Below are positions 26,197-34,217 of a DNA stretch of 64,000 nucleotides, in pieces. Below the pieces are notes generated by a model. That model saw only the letters and a list, made by a program, of their open reading frames with translations, made no database searches and was not told the DNA's origin. Both the position numbers and the translations under genes were made by a program. The stretch's first letter is position 1. The number at the start of each line of letters is the position of its first letter. The DNA is taken from contig NZ_BMHE01000018.1 of NCBI RefSeq assembly GCF_014640555.1, forward strand, positions 1 through 64,000, in the 5' to 3' direction. This DNA is from Paenibacillus marchantiophytorum (GTDB taxonomy: Bacteria > Bacillota > Bacilli > Paenibacillales > NBRC-103111).

Positions 26197-26825
26197 GAAA
26201 TCGCCTCTTCCTTCCTTCGATTCTGCCGTTCCTGATGACCATTTTCACGTGATATGAAACGCTCCTTCAGAGCTTGCTTGCTGATCACGAGCCTCATCGG
26301 AAACAACTTCTCGCTGCTGTTTTGCATCTGTTGGTTGCCCTCCGGGTGGAGGACACGAAGCAAAAGGCGCAGATATCTCTTATAAAATCGTTGCTGCCAC
26401 TTGGATTCTATGGGATGTTGTTCAAACCCTATGCCATGAATGATTCCGCGGTGAAGCAGGGTTATTCCTGTTAAGGCTTGAACCTTCAATAGCTCTGGAT
26501 GACTATCCAGTTCTAAGTTAATTTGCTTCATGGCATCCCGAAACATGCGTGCAATCCTCAATCCAGCTCGATCTGCACCGAACGTGCGTGAAAGTCGGAG
26601 CACCTGTCGGTTATCCAGATGCAGCTCGCCTACCCAATCCCCGACAACTATCCTATGCCCATCTTGACAGATCATGCTCTTTCCTTGATGCTGCCTGACC
26701 AACAATTTACATATGCCGTATTTTTGCACGGACTTACTGCGAAATTGGGTCAGGATATCAAATATATGTTCCCAGACAATCCACAGGGACTGTAAAGATA
26801 TCTTCATAAGTGATGACGTTGACAT
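26193..26825 (-). CDS. YkoP-like protein of unknown function
   Basis: 210-aa soluble basic protein. The central phrase GDWVGELHLDN with the following RTFGADRAGLRIARMFRDAM resembles YkoP-type proteins that occur beside or fused to polysaccharide deacetylases. The gene sits between a sensor-domain membrane protein (18 nt upstream) and the deacetylase (4-nt overlap), so it likely acts with the deacetylase on an envelope or glycan product. No catalytic motif can be identified. Family assignment is from memory of sequence patterns. Confidence 0.65.
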   Translation of the reverse strand: MSTSSLMKISLQSLWIVWEHIFDILTQFRSKSVQKYGICKLLVRQHQGKSMICQDGHRIVVGDWVGELHLDNRQVLRLSRTFGADRAGLRIARMFRDAMKQINLELDSHPELLKVQALTGITLLHRGIIHGIGFEQHPIESKWQQRFYKRYLRLLLRVLHPEGNQQMQNSSEKLFPMRLVISKQALKERFISRENGHQERQNRRKEEAIS

Positions 26826-26843
26826 GATCTTTTCCTACTCTCT

Positions 26844-27437
26844 TTATTGGTTTCGAACAAAGGATCCAACTAGCCGGCGCGTGTAGCCGCCAATCCACTT
26901 TACCAGAATGCTGCCTAGGTAAGGACCGATCCATAGATATAAGACACCTGCAAGCATGACGAGGAGTGAGGCACCAAATGTTCTAATTTCCATTCCGACA
27001 AAGGTAATATCCATCCATAAGTACATAACAGGGGCCAACAAGAAGATAAAGGGTGCCACGTAGAAAAGCACAACACATAGGAGACAGATAAGCCCGATAA
27101 CGAATTTCAGCATCAGCCAGAAAATCGCTTTCCAATTCCGGCCATCCATGAGCTCAGTTTTAACCTGTTCCCATAAACCTCCTTGTGGTCTTGATCGACT
27201 TGGCACATCGTAGGTGGAAATATCGGTATAGACTTTAGTCTGAATCCTCTCGTATTGTACAAACTTGCTTGTCGCACTTAACACATAAGAGAGAATAGGT
27301 AACCCCACCAAAGTGAATGCCATCGTAATCCCAAAGGTTATGCCTACTAAAAAAAAGCAAAAATAAAATAGCCCTGTTAAGAATGTAAGCAGCAAAAAGC
27401 AGCAGTTTCTCATATGTTTCCGAATGATTTGGTTCAT
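26844..27437 (-). CDS. Membrane protein with a Putative-sensor type domain
   Basis: 197-aa integral membrane protein with four or five hydrophobic helices (about 13-52, 108-135, 140-165). The phrase TLVGLPILSYVL and the following amphipathic stretch match the sensor domain usually found at the N-terminus of actinobacterial and Paenibacillus kinases, here without any kinase part. First gene of a three-gene operon with the YkoP-like protein and the deacetylase; ribosome site GGGAGAG. The neighbouring kinase gene at 27620 is on the same strand upstream but ends with its own terminator. Confidence 0.7.
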   Translation of the reverse strand: MNQIIRKHMRNCCFLLLTFLTGLFYFCFFLVGITFGITMAFTLVGLPILSYVLSATSKFVQYERIQTKVYTDISTYDVPSRSRPQGGLWEQVKTELMDGRNWKAIFWLMLKFVIGLICLLCVVLFYVAPFIFLLAPVMYLWMDITFVGMEIRTFGASLLVMLAGVLYLWIGPYLGSILVKWIGGYTRRLVGSFVRNQ

Positions 27438-27558
27438 GTTATCTCTCCCTCTGTACTCGGTATACCGCTTATGCTAGCGCTTAGGATGTATGATCGACCA
27501 GTGCCATAATGTCATATGACGAAATCCACGCGGTAATCCCCCCAAAAAGCCAAATAAA

Positions 27559-27602
27559 AACACCTTTCTTCTACTTCCTGAAGGAATGTAAAAGAAGGTG
27601 TT
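27559..27602 (-). terminator. Terminator of the kinase-regulator fusion gene
   Basis: Long interrupted stem AACACCTTCTTTTAC ... GAAGAAAGGTGTTTTTAT on the minus strand, 17 nt after the stop. Confidence 0.8.
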
Positions 27603-27619
27603 CACTGTTCACTATTCGG

Positions 27620-29407
27620 TTATTGCCGAGATCCGTATGCTTTCTGCAGTGCTTCTTCACGGTTGCTGACACCGAGCTTGGCATAAATCGTAGAAGCGTA
27701 ATTCCGCACTGTACCGTCGGACAAATACAGCTTGGCTGCGATTGATTTATAGCGCAGCCCCTTCGATAGGCATTCCAAAATTTCGATTTCGCGCGGAGTT
27801 AACCCATACTCGTTGGGCTTCTCAGCCGGCGCCACGGCATATGGAGGCAAATCATAGTTATCAATCAATACATTTGTAATATCAGGTGCAATCATTTTGA
27901 CCCCGCGGTGAACGAGACGTATCGTCTCAAACAACTCCTGCGGTTCGGTCGATTTCAACAAATAGCCATCGGCTCCGTTGCGCAGCGCCTCAACCGCCTT
28001 GTCTGTTTCTTGGAACGTAGTCAAGATTAGCACACGTATCTCCGGCCACTTCATCTTAATCTGTTTGGTTGCCTCCGCGCCATTCTTACCGGGCATATTT
28101 AAATCCATCAGCACCACATGAGGTCTCATTTGCTCACACATAGTTATGGCAGCATCGCCATCCTGCGCCAGACCTGCAATTTCAAAGTCTTGTTCTCTCT
28201 CCAAAATAATTCGAAGACTATCTCGGATGTAAGGCTGATCATCAACCAGCAATAATTGAACAGTTCCCTCTTGAAATTCGACGATTCTTGGCAAATAGCA
28301 CGTCACCAGCGTCCCTTCTCCAGGCTTAGCATACAAATTAACCTGTCCTTGCAAGTTAGCAGCGCGCTCTTTCATAGCATTCACTCCAAAACCAGCTTGC
28401 AAGTTCTCCGTACCTAACCCATTATCCTGCACTTCCAACCTGATCTGTTTCTCCTCATACTGCAGCTTGATCTCGATCTCACTAGCCTGCCCATGACGTA
28501 CCGCATTGGTTAAAGACTCCTGCAAGCACCTGTATAAGGTCATCTTGGCCTGCTTGGATACCGCATACGCCTCTCCGAACGTTCGGATGCGAACCTTCAC
28601 CTTGGAGAATTTCTGGAAGTCATCGACTAGTTTCTGTAACGACTGAATAAGGGTCGATCTATCTTGTGGAGAGTCAACTTGATGCAAGTAATGACGAACC
28701 TCTTCCAAGCTATTGCGTGTAACCTGCAACAAGGCTTCCACTTTTTGCTCCCCATCCGTGGCAGTCACTTCAGAGCGCAGCGTCTCCAACCCCATGATGA
28801 TGGAGATGAACGCATGGCCCATCGTATCGTGCAAATCTTTGGACAGCCGATTTCGTTCCTCGATGAGCGTCATCTGCTCCATTTGCGAGATATACTGCTC
28901 CAATACCGCATATTGGTCTCGAATAATGCCATTCTGCCGATGATTTACCACTAGCAAATGAAAGGCAAACCCCACCGTGTAAATCAGTCCGAAATTCAGG
29001 ATCATACTTAAAGTTGATTCTTGATGTGTAAGGTTGGCTAACAAGTATGGAATCAAAATGATCGTAATAGGACCTGACCACCAATATGACTTTTGCGCAC
29101 TGTTGCTAGCGATCATGAAAGCGGGAGCCAGGAAAACCAAATAAGAATCAGGGAATAACGATGCCAAATACAAACAATATCCCCCGGTAATAACCAACTC
29201 AGCAATCAGATAACACCTGTAATGCAGTTGCAAACAGAACCACGGAGCAGAGAACGCGATGATTCCCCATAACAGCGTAAGCCAGAACGGAATTGTTAGA
29301 AACTCAGATACATATCCCACAGTAACTAATATAGAAAAAAAGAAGGCTATGCGAATCAGAAAAACCATCCAATCGTACCAAAACCAATGTTTGACCAGGT
29401 TAAACAC
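27620..29407 (-). CDS. Histidine kinase fused in frame to a NarL/LuxR response regulator
   Basis: One 595-aa ORF holds a complete two-component system. Membrane region (about 8-165): six helices. HisKA_3 dimerisation with phospho-His motif LSKDLHDTMGHAF (about 195). HATPase (about 270-365) has NAVRHGQASE and DNGLGTENLQAGFGV. The kinase ends PRIVEFQEGT and runs directly into a receiver (about 375-490; LLLVDDQPYIRD, phospho-Asp in VLMDLNMPGKNG), then a LuxR HTH (LTPREIEILECLSKGLRYK). No start codon or ribosome site is present at the junction, and no homopolymer that would suggest a sequencing frameshift. I place the start at GTG 29407, with GGGGG upstream; an in-frame extension to 29488 lacks such a site. 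A membrane-tethered DNA-binding regulator would result unless the protein is cleaved. Confidence 0.87.
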   Translation of the reverse strand: MFNLVKHWFWYDWMVFLIRIAFFFSILVTVGYVSEFLTIPFWLTLLWGIIAFSAPWFCLQLHYRCYLIAELVITGGYCLYLASLFPDSYLVFLAPAFMIASNSAQKSYWWSGPITIILIPYLLANLTHQESTLSMILNFGLIYTVGFAFHLLVVNHRQNGIIRDQYAVLEQYISQMEQMTLIEERNRLSKDLHDTMGHAFISIIMGLETLRSEVTATDGEQKVEALLQVTRNSLEEVRHYLHQVDSPQDRSTLIQSLQKLVDDFQKFSKVKVRIRTFGEAYAVSKQAKMTLYRCLQESLTNAVRHGQASEIEIKLQYEEKQIRLEVQDNGLGTENLQAGFGVNAMKERAANLQGQVNLYAKPGEGTLVTCYLPRIVEFQEGTVQLLLVDDQPYIRDSLRIILEREQDFEIAGLAQDGDAAITMCEQMRPHVVLMDLNMPGKNGAEATKQIKMKWPEIRVLILTTFQETDKAVEALRNGADGYLLKSTEPQELFETIRLVHRGVKMIAPDITNVLIDNYDLPPYAVAPAEKPNEYGLTPREIEILECLSKGLRYKSIAAKLYLSDGTVRNYASTIYAKLGVSNREEALQKAYGSRQ

Positions 29408-29515
29408 TACTTTTCCCCCTAATAACTCTGCTGACTTACCTGCTATTATAAGGGTACACTTGACGTGCTTACTAGTTACAAAGGTCATAAGTTGATGTGA
29501 CTATTTGATGAAAAC

Positions 29516-29696
29516 CATTGGATTTATCCAGTGTTTTCCTCACTTTCGCGCTTTAGAACCTTCTTCCATTGGGTTTTTCCAATGGAATTTCCAGAATCGG
29601 CCCTTATAGAACGATTCCCTGTTAAAAGATTGGATAAATCCAGTGAAAGGTTGATTTCAACAGCTTTAAAGCCGATTTCATTGGATTAATCCAATG
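29516..29696. repeat. Four palindromes of family C upstream of the stalk-domain gene
   Basis: 18-bp inverted repeats at 29516 (CATTGGATTTATCCAGTG), 29567 (CATTGGGTTTTTCCAATG), 29628 (GATTGGATAAATCCAGTG) and 29679 (CATTGGATTAATCCAATG, perfect). Start spacing is 51, 61 and 51 bp. They occupy the 505-nt gene-free gap 29408-29912. They may be protein-binding sites or a small repeat element. Confidence 0.75.
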
Positions 29697-29912
29697 ATAC
29701 TTTTCTTACTTTAATAGACTGAACTAATTAAGCACCTGTAAAATCAAACATTTACCCAGAGAGGGATGTCCAAGCTACTACATCGGTTGGCTTTAACTTA
29801 CTAGACCACCTTTCTTGACCCGAAAATATTGTCATATTTTGAAAGATAATGTAATATGAAACATACAGCCGTGCTATATTTTAGCACCTAGGGAAAAAGG
29901 AGAGAGTATCAG

Positions 29913-30800
29913 ATGAGCAAAAATATTAAAAGACTATCGGTTATGCTTGCCTTATTTTTAAGTGTATCTGTATTTGCATCCCTCACTGCGTCCGCAGCAA
30001 ATGAGAAACGTATTGATGCGAAAAACGGAAATTATGTCACCATTTCCAACCTTGTTGAAACAAAGAAAACCAAGGACGTCGGTTACGGAGATACCCTGTA
30101 TGTCGTTACTGCACCTGTTACTATCACCTTCCACGGCGAGCTCTCCCCAGAGGCATCCATTGCCAAATGGGTTGACGATGAGAGTCTGGACTATGTAGAA
30201 ATCCACGATAATAAAGCCGTACTCACTGAAGATGTTAAATATGGCATTTTCCCAGTATTCAAGAATGACAACAGTGACGATAATGCCCCTATTCTTTTGC
30301 AAGTCGTAGCCGGTACTACGGAATCTAAACCACCCGTTACGACCACAGAGCCTGAAAAAGCTGCTACACCTTCGCTAGCCGCTCCTACGGCTGCCAAAGT
30401 ATTAGTGAATGGCAAGAACGTATCCTTTGAAGCTTATAACATCAACGAAAATAACTACTTCAAATTGCGTGACCTAACCTTCGCTGTCAATGGGACCGAA
30501 AAGAACTTTGAAGTGAGCTGGGATGCCGCTAAGAACGCAATTGCTCTCATTTCGAAGAGAGCCTATACACCAGAAGGTACTGAGTTGGTTGTTGCAGGAC
30601 AGCAAACTAGCAAGCCTGTAACAGAAACTAAGGCGAATGTTACACTTGACGGTAAGGATGTCAAATTTACCGCTTATAACATCGACGGCAGCAACTACTT
30701 TAAGCTGAGAGATATCGCTCAGTTGATGAACATCGGCGTTAGCTGGAATGCGGAAGCCGGTTCAATCGGCATCGACACCAAAGCAGCTTACACAGAATAA
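29913..30800 (+). CDS. Secreted stalk-domain protein (two copper-amine-oxidase-N-like repeats)
   Basis: 295-aa exported protein. The signal peptide ends at LTASA-A (about residue 28). A unique beta domain (about 30-130) is followed by a Pro/Thr linker and two copies of the stalk / copper-amine-oxidase N-terminal-like repeat: VLVNGKNVSFEAYNI-NNYFKLRDL (about 162-215) and VTLDGKDVKFTAYNI-SNYFKLRDI (about 243-290). These repeats are common in Paenibacillus surface proteins and probably serve as wall or protein-interaction modules. Ribosome site AAGGAGAG. Single gene, ended by a strong bidirectional terminator. Confidence 0.87.
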   Translation: MSKNIKRLSVMLALFLSVSVFASLTASAANEKRIDAKNGNYVTISNLVETKKTKDVGYGDTLYVVTAPVTITFHGELSPEASIAKWVDDESLDYVEIHDNKAVLTEDVKYGIFPVFKNDNSDDNAPILLQVVAGTTESKPPVTTTEPEKAATPSLAAPTAAKVLVNGKNVSFEAYNINENNYFKLRDLTFAVNGTEKNFEVSWDAAKNAIALISKRAYTPEGTELVVAGQQTSKPVTETKANVTLDGKDVKFTAYNIDGSNYFKLRDIAQLMNIGVSWNAEAGSIGIDTKAAYTE

Positions 30801-30857
30801 GGCTTCCTAGCCGCCAAGAATGCACAGTGCATGCATTTGCGCCTATTAAACGGAAAT

Positions 30858-30897
30858 AAAGAGCATACCTCCTACTGACGTAGGTGGTGTGCTCTTT
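30858..30897. terminator. Bidirectional terminator after the stalk-domain gene
   Basis: Near-perfect stem AAAGAGCATACC-TCCTAC / GTAGG-GGT-TGCTCTTT with a tetraloop. It lies between convergent genes. Confidence 0.85.
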
Positions 30898-30910
30898 GGT
30901 TTGTAGCTTA

Positions 30911-31933
30911 TCATTTCCCAAGGAAACTTTTCACAATAAATTCCAAATGGGCATCCATGGATACAGCATCATTGTAATATGAACCTTCGGCATTGATATG
31001 GAAAATGCGATTCTCTTTCACGGCAGGGAGGTTCTTCCATAAGTTGCTGCCATAAACAACATTCGGATCACCGTTGTCCCATCCCCAATTGCTCGTAAAG
31101 ATATAATCGCCAGCAAATTCGGGCAATTGCTCAAGGGATAAATTGGCATAGCCTTCATGTTTATCAAGGACTTTTTCTTTAATTATCTTGGGAGCTTTCA
31201 AGCCAAACTCCCCATAGAGAATTTCCCCGCCTCTGGCGTAAAAGTCACCAAATGCATAGATCCCTTTGGCATAAGGCTGAAGGATGGAAACCGTCCTGTC
31301 GCCTACGACTTTTACAATTTGCGGTTTGTACTCATTGATTTTCTTGTCCCACTCTTTCAACCAGTTGGCTGCCTCTTGCTCCTTTCCTGCAAGCTTTCCG
31401 TATTCGAGCATCTGCTCTTTATAAGAATATTTGCCATATTCTAATCGAACAACGGGAGCAATCTTGTCTAGCTCTTTGTAGGTCTGCTCCATGGTTGGAG
31501 CAGCAACAACAATGATAAGATCAGGCTGCATGCTCAGGACTTTCTCCGGGGCGAAGGAGTCGCCAACCGTTTCAACCCCGTCCATCATACCCTTTAGGAA
31601 AGGATTCTTAAGTAAATCAACTTGAACACCTACAGGTTTAACGCCAAGCGCCAGTAAATTACCGGTAAAACTGCCCGTCAGATCTACAATCCGTTGGGGA
31701 TTCGCCGGTATAACCACGATCCCTTGACTGTCCGTATAATTTCTAGTCGTAGCGGTCGGTGAAGATTGCGTTGAATTTGCCTTCGTTGAATTCTGGCTGG
31801 ACACGGCTTTCCCTTCTGTGCCAGTGCTGATATTTCCCATGCTCGTTCCGCCTGCGCAGGCACTGAGAAATAATGTCATACAAAATAACAACGTTACTGC
31901 TGCCATAGCAGCAGGTCTTCTTTCCTTATACAT
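30911..31933 (-). CDS. Iron-siderophore ABC transporter substrate-binding lipoprotein (internal start)
   Basis: 340-aa protein from an ATG preceded by AAAGGGAG at good spacing. The lipoprotein signal has lipobox LSAC (Cys about 27 of this form), then a Ser/Thr linker. The periplasmic-binding-protein type III fold follows: VVIPANPQRIVDLTGSF, LLALGVKPVGVQVD, PDLIIVVAAP, and the C-terminal YNDAVSMDAHLEFIVKSFLGK. It would capture ferric siderophore for an ABC importer whose permease and ATPase genes are not in this window. A double Fur box lies 26-52 nt upstream of the start, inside the larger AraC-containing ORF. Export would require initiation here rather than from the AraC start. Confidence 0.83.
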   Translation of the reverse strand: MYKERRPAAMAAVTLLFCMTLFLSACAGGTSMGNISTGTEGKAVSSQNSTKANSTQSSPTATTRNYTDSQGIVVIPANPQRIVDLTGSFTGNLLALGVKPVGVQVDLLKNPFLKGMMDGVETVGDSFAPEKVLSMQPDLIIVVAAPTMEQTYKELDKIAPVVRLEYGKYSYKEQMLEYGKLAGKEQEAANWLKEWDKKINEYKPQIVKVVGDRTVSILQPYAKGIYAFGDFYARGGEILYGEFGLKAPKIIKEKVLDKHEGYANLSLEQLPEFAGDYIFTSNWGWDNGDPNVVYGSNLWKNLPAVKENRIFHINAEGSYYNDAVSMDAHLEFIVKSFLGK

Positions 31934-32890
31934 ACGTAAATCTCCCTTTTTAATTAAGTGATAACGATTCTCATATCCATTATCACTATAACGAAGAGGC
32001 AACCGCGATACAATAGCAGATCGGGAACGGACACGGGGCAATTTCAGAACCGAGTCCATACGTCTTTGCTTCGATCTAAACAGCGCAGGCGATATCCCAT
32101 AGTGCTTCTTGAAGCTGCGGCTTAACGTATGCGCATCCGGATAGCCCACCTGCAAGGCAATTTCTTGCAACTGAGCCTCTGTATCCGTTAAAAGTTGCGC
32201 GGCCTTATCCATACGAATTTGCGTGAGAAAACGGATAGGGCTTTCATTCATTTCGTTTTTGAACAATTTGGTTAAATACCTTGTGCTGCAATCAAGTAAA
32301 TCCGCCATCCTATCCAGGGTTATAGGCTCCATGTAACGCTCATTCATGAACCGCAGCACCTGTGAAACATGATCAGGCTGGGCAGGTTGGATTCCCTGGC
32401 GCTGCATCTGCCAGAACAATTCGTGAACAAATTGGTAGAACAACGTTCTCGCCTGAAATTTATTTAACGGCTCTGACTTCGTCCACTTTGCAAACATATC
32501 TTCGACTTTATCCAGCAGAGAGAGCGAATACAGCGGTACGAAACCATACTGCATCTGAAACGGCCTGTTCGACGCCATGAACCTTACCCTTTCCTGGGGG
32601 GCTGGCAAAGACAGCTCAGCTTTGTAAATGATCAGATAATATTCAAACCGTTCATCGACGGAAATATCAAGACGTGTGCCCTTACCGCCGTGCAGCACTT
32701 GAACCCGGTTCACCGTATGCTTAGCTTCATCCAGCCAAATCTCAGCACGCCCGCGAACGGCACATAGGAATGTACTGGCCGGAAGATAGTATTCTCGCAA
32801 TACTTCCCCTCGCTCCAGAAGCATATAGCGTACATCTATCATTTTGAATGAAGCATGGTTCCATAGCGTAATATGCTCATTTAAATTCAT
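30911..32890 (-). CDS. AraC-family regulator reading in frame into a siderophore-binding lipoprotein (659 aa ORF)
   Basis: The N-terminal part has an AraC cupin-like region (about 1-160) and a double HTH (about 185-285: LDRMADLLDCSTRYLTKLF and LQEIALQVGYPDAHTLSRSF). After the AraC end (SPALFRSK, about 280) the frame stays open through a 35-residue linker that does not look like a domain. It then runs into a complete lipoprotein beginning MYKERRPAAM (residue 320), described as its own feature. B. subtilis Btr is a known AraC plus binding-protein fusion, but that one lacks a signal peptide between the domains. The region coding for the linker contains a Fur box and a ribosome site. I think two proteins are made, with a possible read-through form. 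A Fur box at 32951 lies upstream of the AraC start. Confidence 0.8.
   Translation of the reverse strand: MNLNEHITLWNHASFKMIDVRYMLLERGEVLREYYLPASTFLCAVRGRAEIWLDEAKHTVNRVQVLHGGKGTRLDISVDERFEYYLIIYKAELSLPAPQERVRFMASNRPFQMQYGFVPLYSLSLLDKVEDMFAKWTKSEPLNKFQARTLFYQFVHELFWQMQRQGIQPAQPDHVSQVLRFMNERYMEPITLDRMADLLDCSTRYLTKLFKNEMNESPIRFLTQIRMDKAAQLLTDTEAQLQEIALQVGYPDAHTLSRSFKKHYGISPALFRSKQRRMDSVLKLPRVRSRSAIVSRLPLRYSDNGYENRYHLIKKGDLRMYKERRPAAMAAVTLLFCMTLFLSACAGGTSMGNISTGTEGKAVSSQNSTKANSTQSSPTATTRNYTDSQGIVVIPANPQRIVDLTGSFTGNLLALGVKPVGVQVDLLKNPFLKGMMDGVETVGDSFAPEKVLSMQPDLIIVVAAPTMEQTYKELDKIAPVVRLEYGKYSYKEQMLEYGKLAGKEQEAANWLKEWDKKINEYKPQIVKVVGDRTVSILQPYAKGIYAFGDFYARGGEILYGEFGLKAPKIIKEKVLDKHEGYANLSLEQLPEFAGDYIFTSNWGWDNGDPNVVYGSNLWKNLPAVKENRIFHINAEGSYYNDAVSMDAHLEFIVKSFLGK
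31959..31985 (-). promoter_or_regulatory. Overlapping double Fur box inside the AraC/SBP ORF
   Basis: Two 7-1-7 motifs share three bases: TGATAAC-G-ATTCTCA (31959-31973) and TCATATC-C-ATTATCA (31971-31985). The first matches the TGATAAT-N-ATTATCA consensus at 12 of 14 positions. It lies just upstream of the lipoprotein start, consistent with iron repression. Confidence 0.7.
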
Positions 32891-32950
32891 CGCAGCGTTT
32901 CATTCCCTCCAGCCGCATAACTGTGCGGTTGTTCTTCTTCTATATTATAT

Positions 32951-32965
32951 TGATAATTATTCTCA
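32951..32965 (-). promoter_or_regulatory. Fur box upstream of the AraC-family gene
   Basis: TGATAAT-T-ATTCTCA, a 13 of 14 match to the 7-1-7 Fur consensus, about 60 nt upstream of the AraC start codon. Confidence 0.75.
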
Positions 32966-32982
32966 ACGTAAAGGATTAGGAT

Positions 32983-33030
32983 GAACAATAAAATGCCCTT
33001 CCTGAAAGCAGGAAGGGCATTTTATTGTTC
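32983..33030 (-). terminator. Terminator of the SPFH/zinc-ribbon operon
   Basis: Near-perfect 22-bp stem, GAACAATAAAATGCCCTTCC and its complement, with a short loop. It lies 21 nt beyond the stop of the 383-aa gene and just before the AraC promoter. Confidence 0.9.
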
Positions 33031-33050
33031 ATTCTTATAGATACATTTTA

Positions 33051-34202
33051 TCACATGCTGCTCTCTCGAATCTTACGATTAACAGCTCTTTCTATAATGA
33101 GCTTAACTTTTTTGAAATTATCGACGTCTTTTTCGGTTTCCGTCATTTCTTTTTTAAACTCGTAGTCGATGCAGCTTAGATTTTTAATGTATCGCACGGC
33201 TACTTCAAACTCATCATAGGTTAAAGGATTATTGATATAATAACTGGTATAACGGCGTGCCTCTAGCAGTTGCTTATATTCCAAGCTGCTCTTATTGATT
33301 GTGTTCCAAGTAATCGATTGAATCAAATAGCTAGCTTGAGGTCTAAGGTTGCTAGATGGAATATGCATGACATCACTTTCACTTCCATCATTATTACTCG
33401 TTGTAATCGTATAGAAGTTCAGACAATTATAGTTGTTATGTCTCTCCTCTGAACTCTTAATCTTCGAATAAAGAATTCTCGACGTCGTGTAGTTGCTGAT
33501 TTCATCACTCAGCAGATCCAAGTCCCCATTCATTTCATACAGCTCATTATTGGTCATGTAAATATACTGAATTTGAAAGGAAGCGAACACTTCATAATCA
33601 CCGAATTTCTTCGAAGTGTTATTTCGATTGGGTGCAGAAATGAAATGCAGCGCAACAAGTTCCGACTCGTCAACCCCTAGCTGTGTCCTGCCAAATTTCA
33701 CACCATGGTAGTGCATGGCCTGCTCTACGGTACTGGAAGCCTGCTCATAAGAAAGTTCTATCGCATTGTATTCGCCCAATTCCCCTTCATGCTTCGCAAG
33801 ATCGGAGTGATAGGCAGCCAGCTTCTGTTCATGTTCTTGTATGAATTTCTCTGTCATCGTCCCATTCAAACGGGTAAAAAAAGCATCCACTTTTCTCTTC
33901 CATACGAAGTAGGCAACCAGCATAAGAATGACGAGACTCCAAAGTAGAATAGCAATTACATCAGAAATGCTGCTAGTGATCTTGAATCCCCAGATGATGA
34001 TAACCATGACAAGAGCCAGGCTCATCCAACATCTCACCGGTTTCTTCGCTAAATAATCAAAGAAGCGGTTTCTCTTAACCGCAGGTTCCATCTGGTCGAA
34101 GGCAGGAACATTGGTTATCAAACTATTCCTAAGATAGGAAAGCTTGTCCTTTACAGACAGATCGTCGAATGAAACATCGGCTAAATGTTTTAATGTACTC
34201 AT
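33051..34202 (-). CDS. Membrane protein of the SPFH cluster, unknown function (383 aa)
   Basis: Two adjacent transmembrane helices (about 58-77 and 82-101) separate a short cytoplasmic N-terminus from a long soluble, charged C-terminal domain (about 105-383). That domain starts with a coiled-coil-like region (FIQEHEQKLAAYHSDLAKHEGEL). No catalytic motif is seen. Last gene of a four-gene operon (gap 15 nt from the zinc-ribbon gene). By position it may be a membrane scaffold partner of the SPFH protein. I do not recognise a named family. Confidence 0.7.
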   Translation of the reverse strand: MSTLKHLADVSFDDLSVKDKLSYLRNSLITNVPAFDQMEPAVKRNRFFDYLAKKPVRCWMSLALVMVIIIWGFKITSSISDVIAILLWSLVILMLVAYFVWKRKVDAFFTRLNGTMTEKFIQEHEQKLAAYHSDLAKHEGELGEYNAIELSYEQASSTVEQAMHYHGVKFGRTQLGVDESELVALHFISAPNRNNTSKKFGDYEVFASFQIQYIYMTNNELYEMNGDLDLLSDEISNYTTSRILYSKIKSSEERHNNYNCLNFYTITTSNNDGSESDVMHIPSSNLRPQASYLIQSITWNTINKSSLEYKQLLEARRYTSYYINNPLTYDEFEVAVRYIKNLSCIDYEFKKEMTETEKDVDNFKKVKLIIERAVNRKIRESSM

Positions 34203-34217
34203 AGAATCTCCTTTCGT

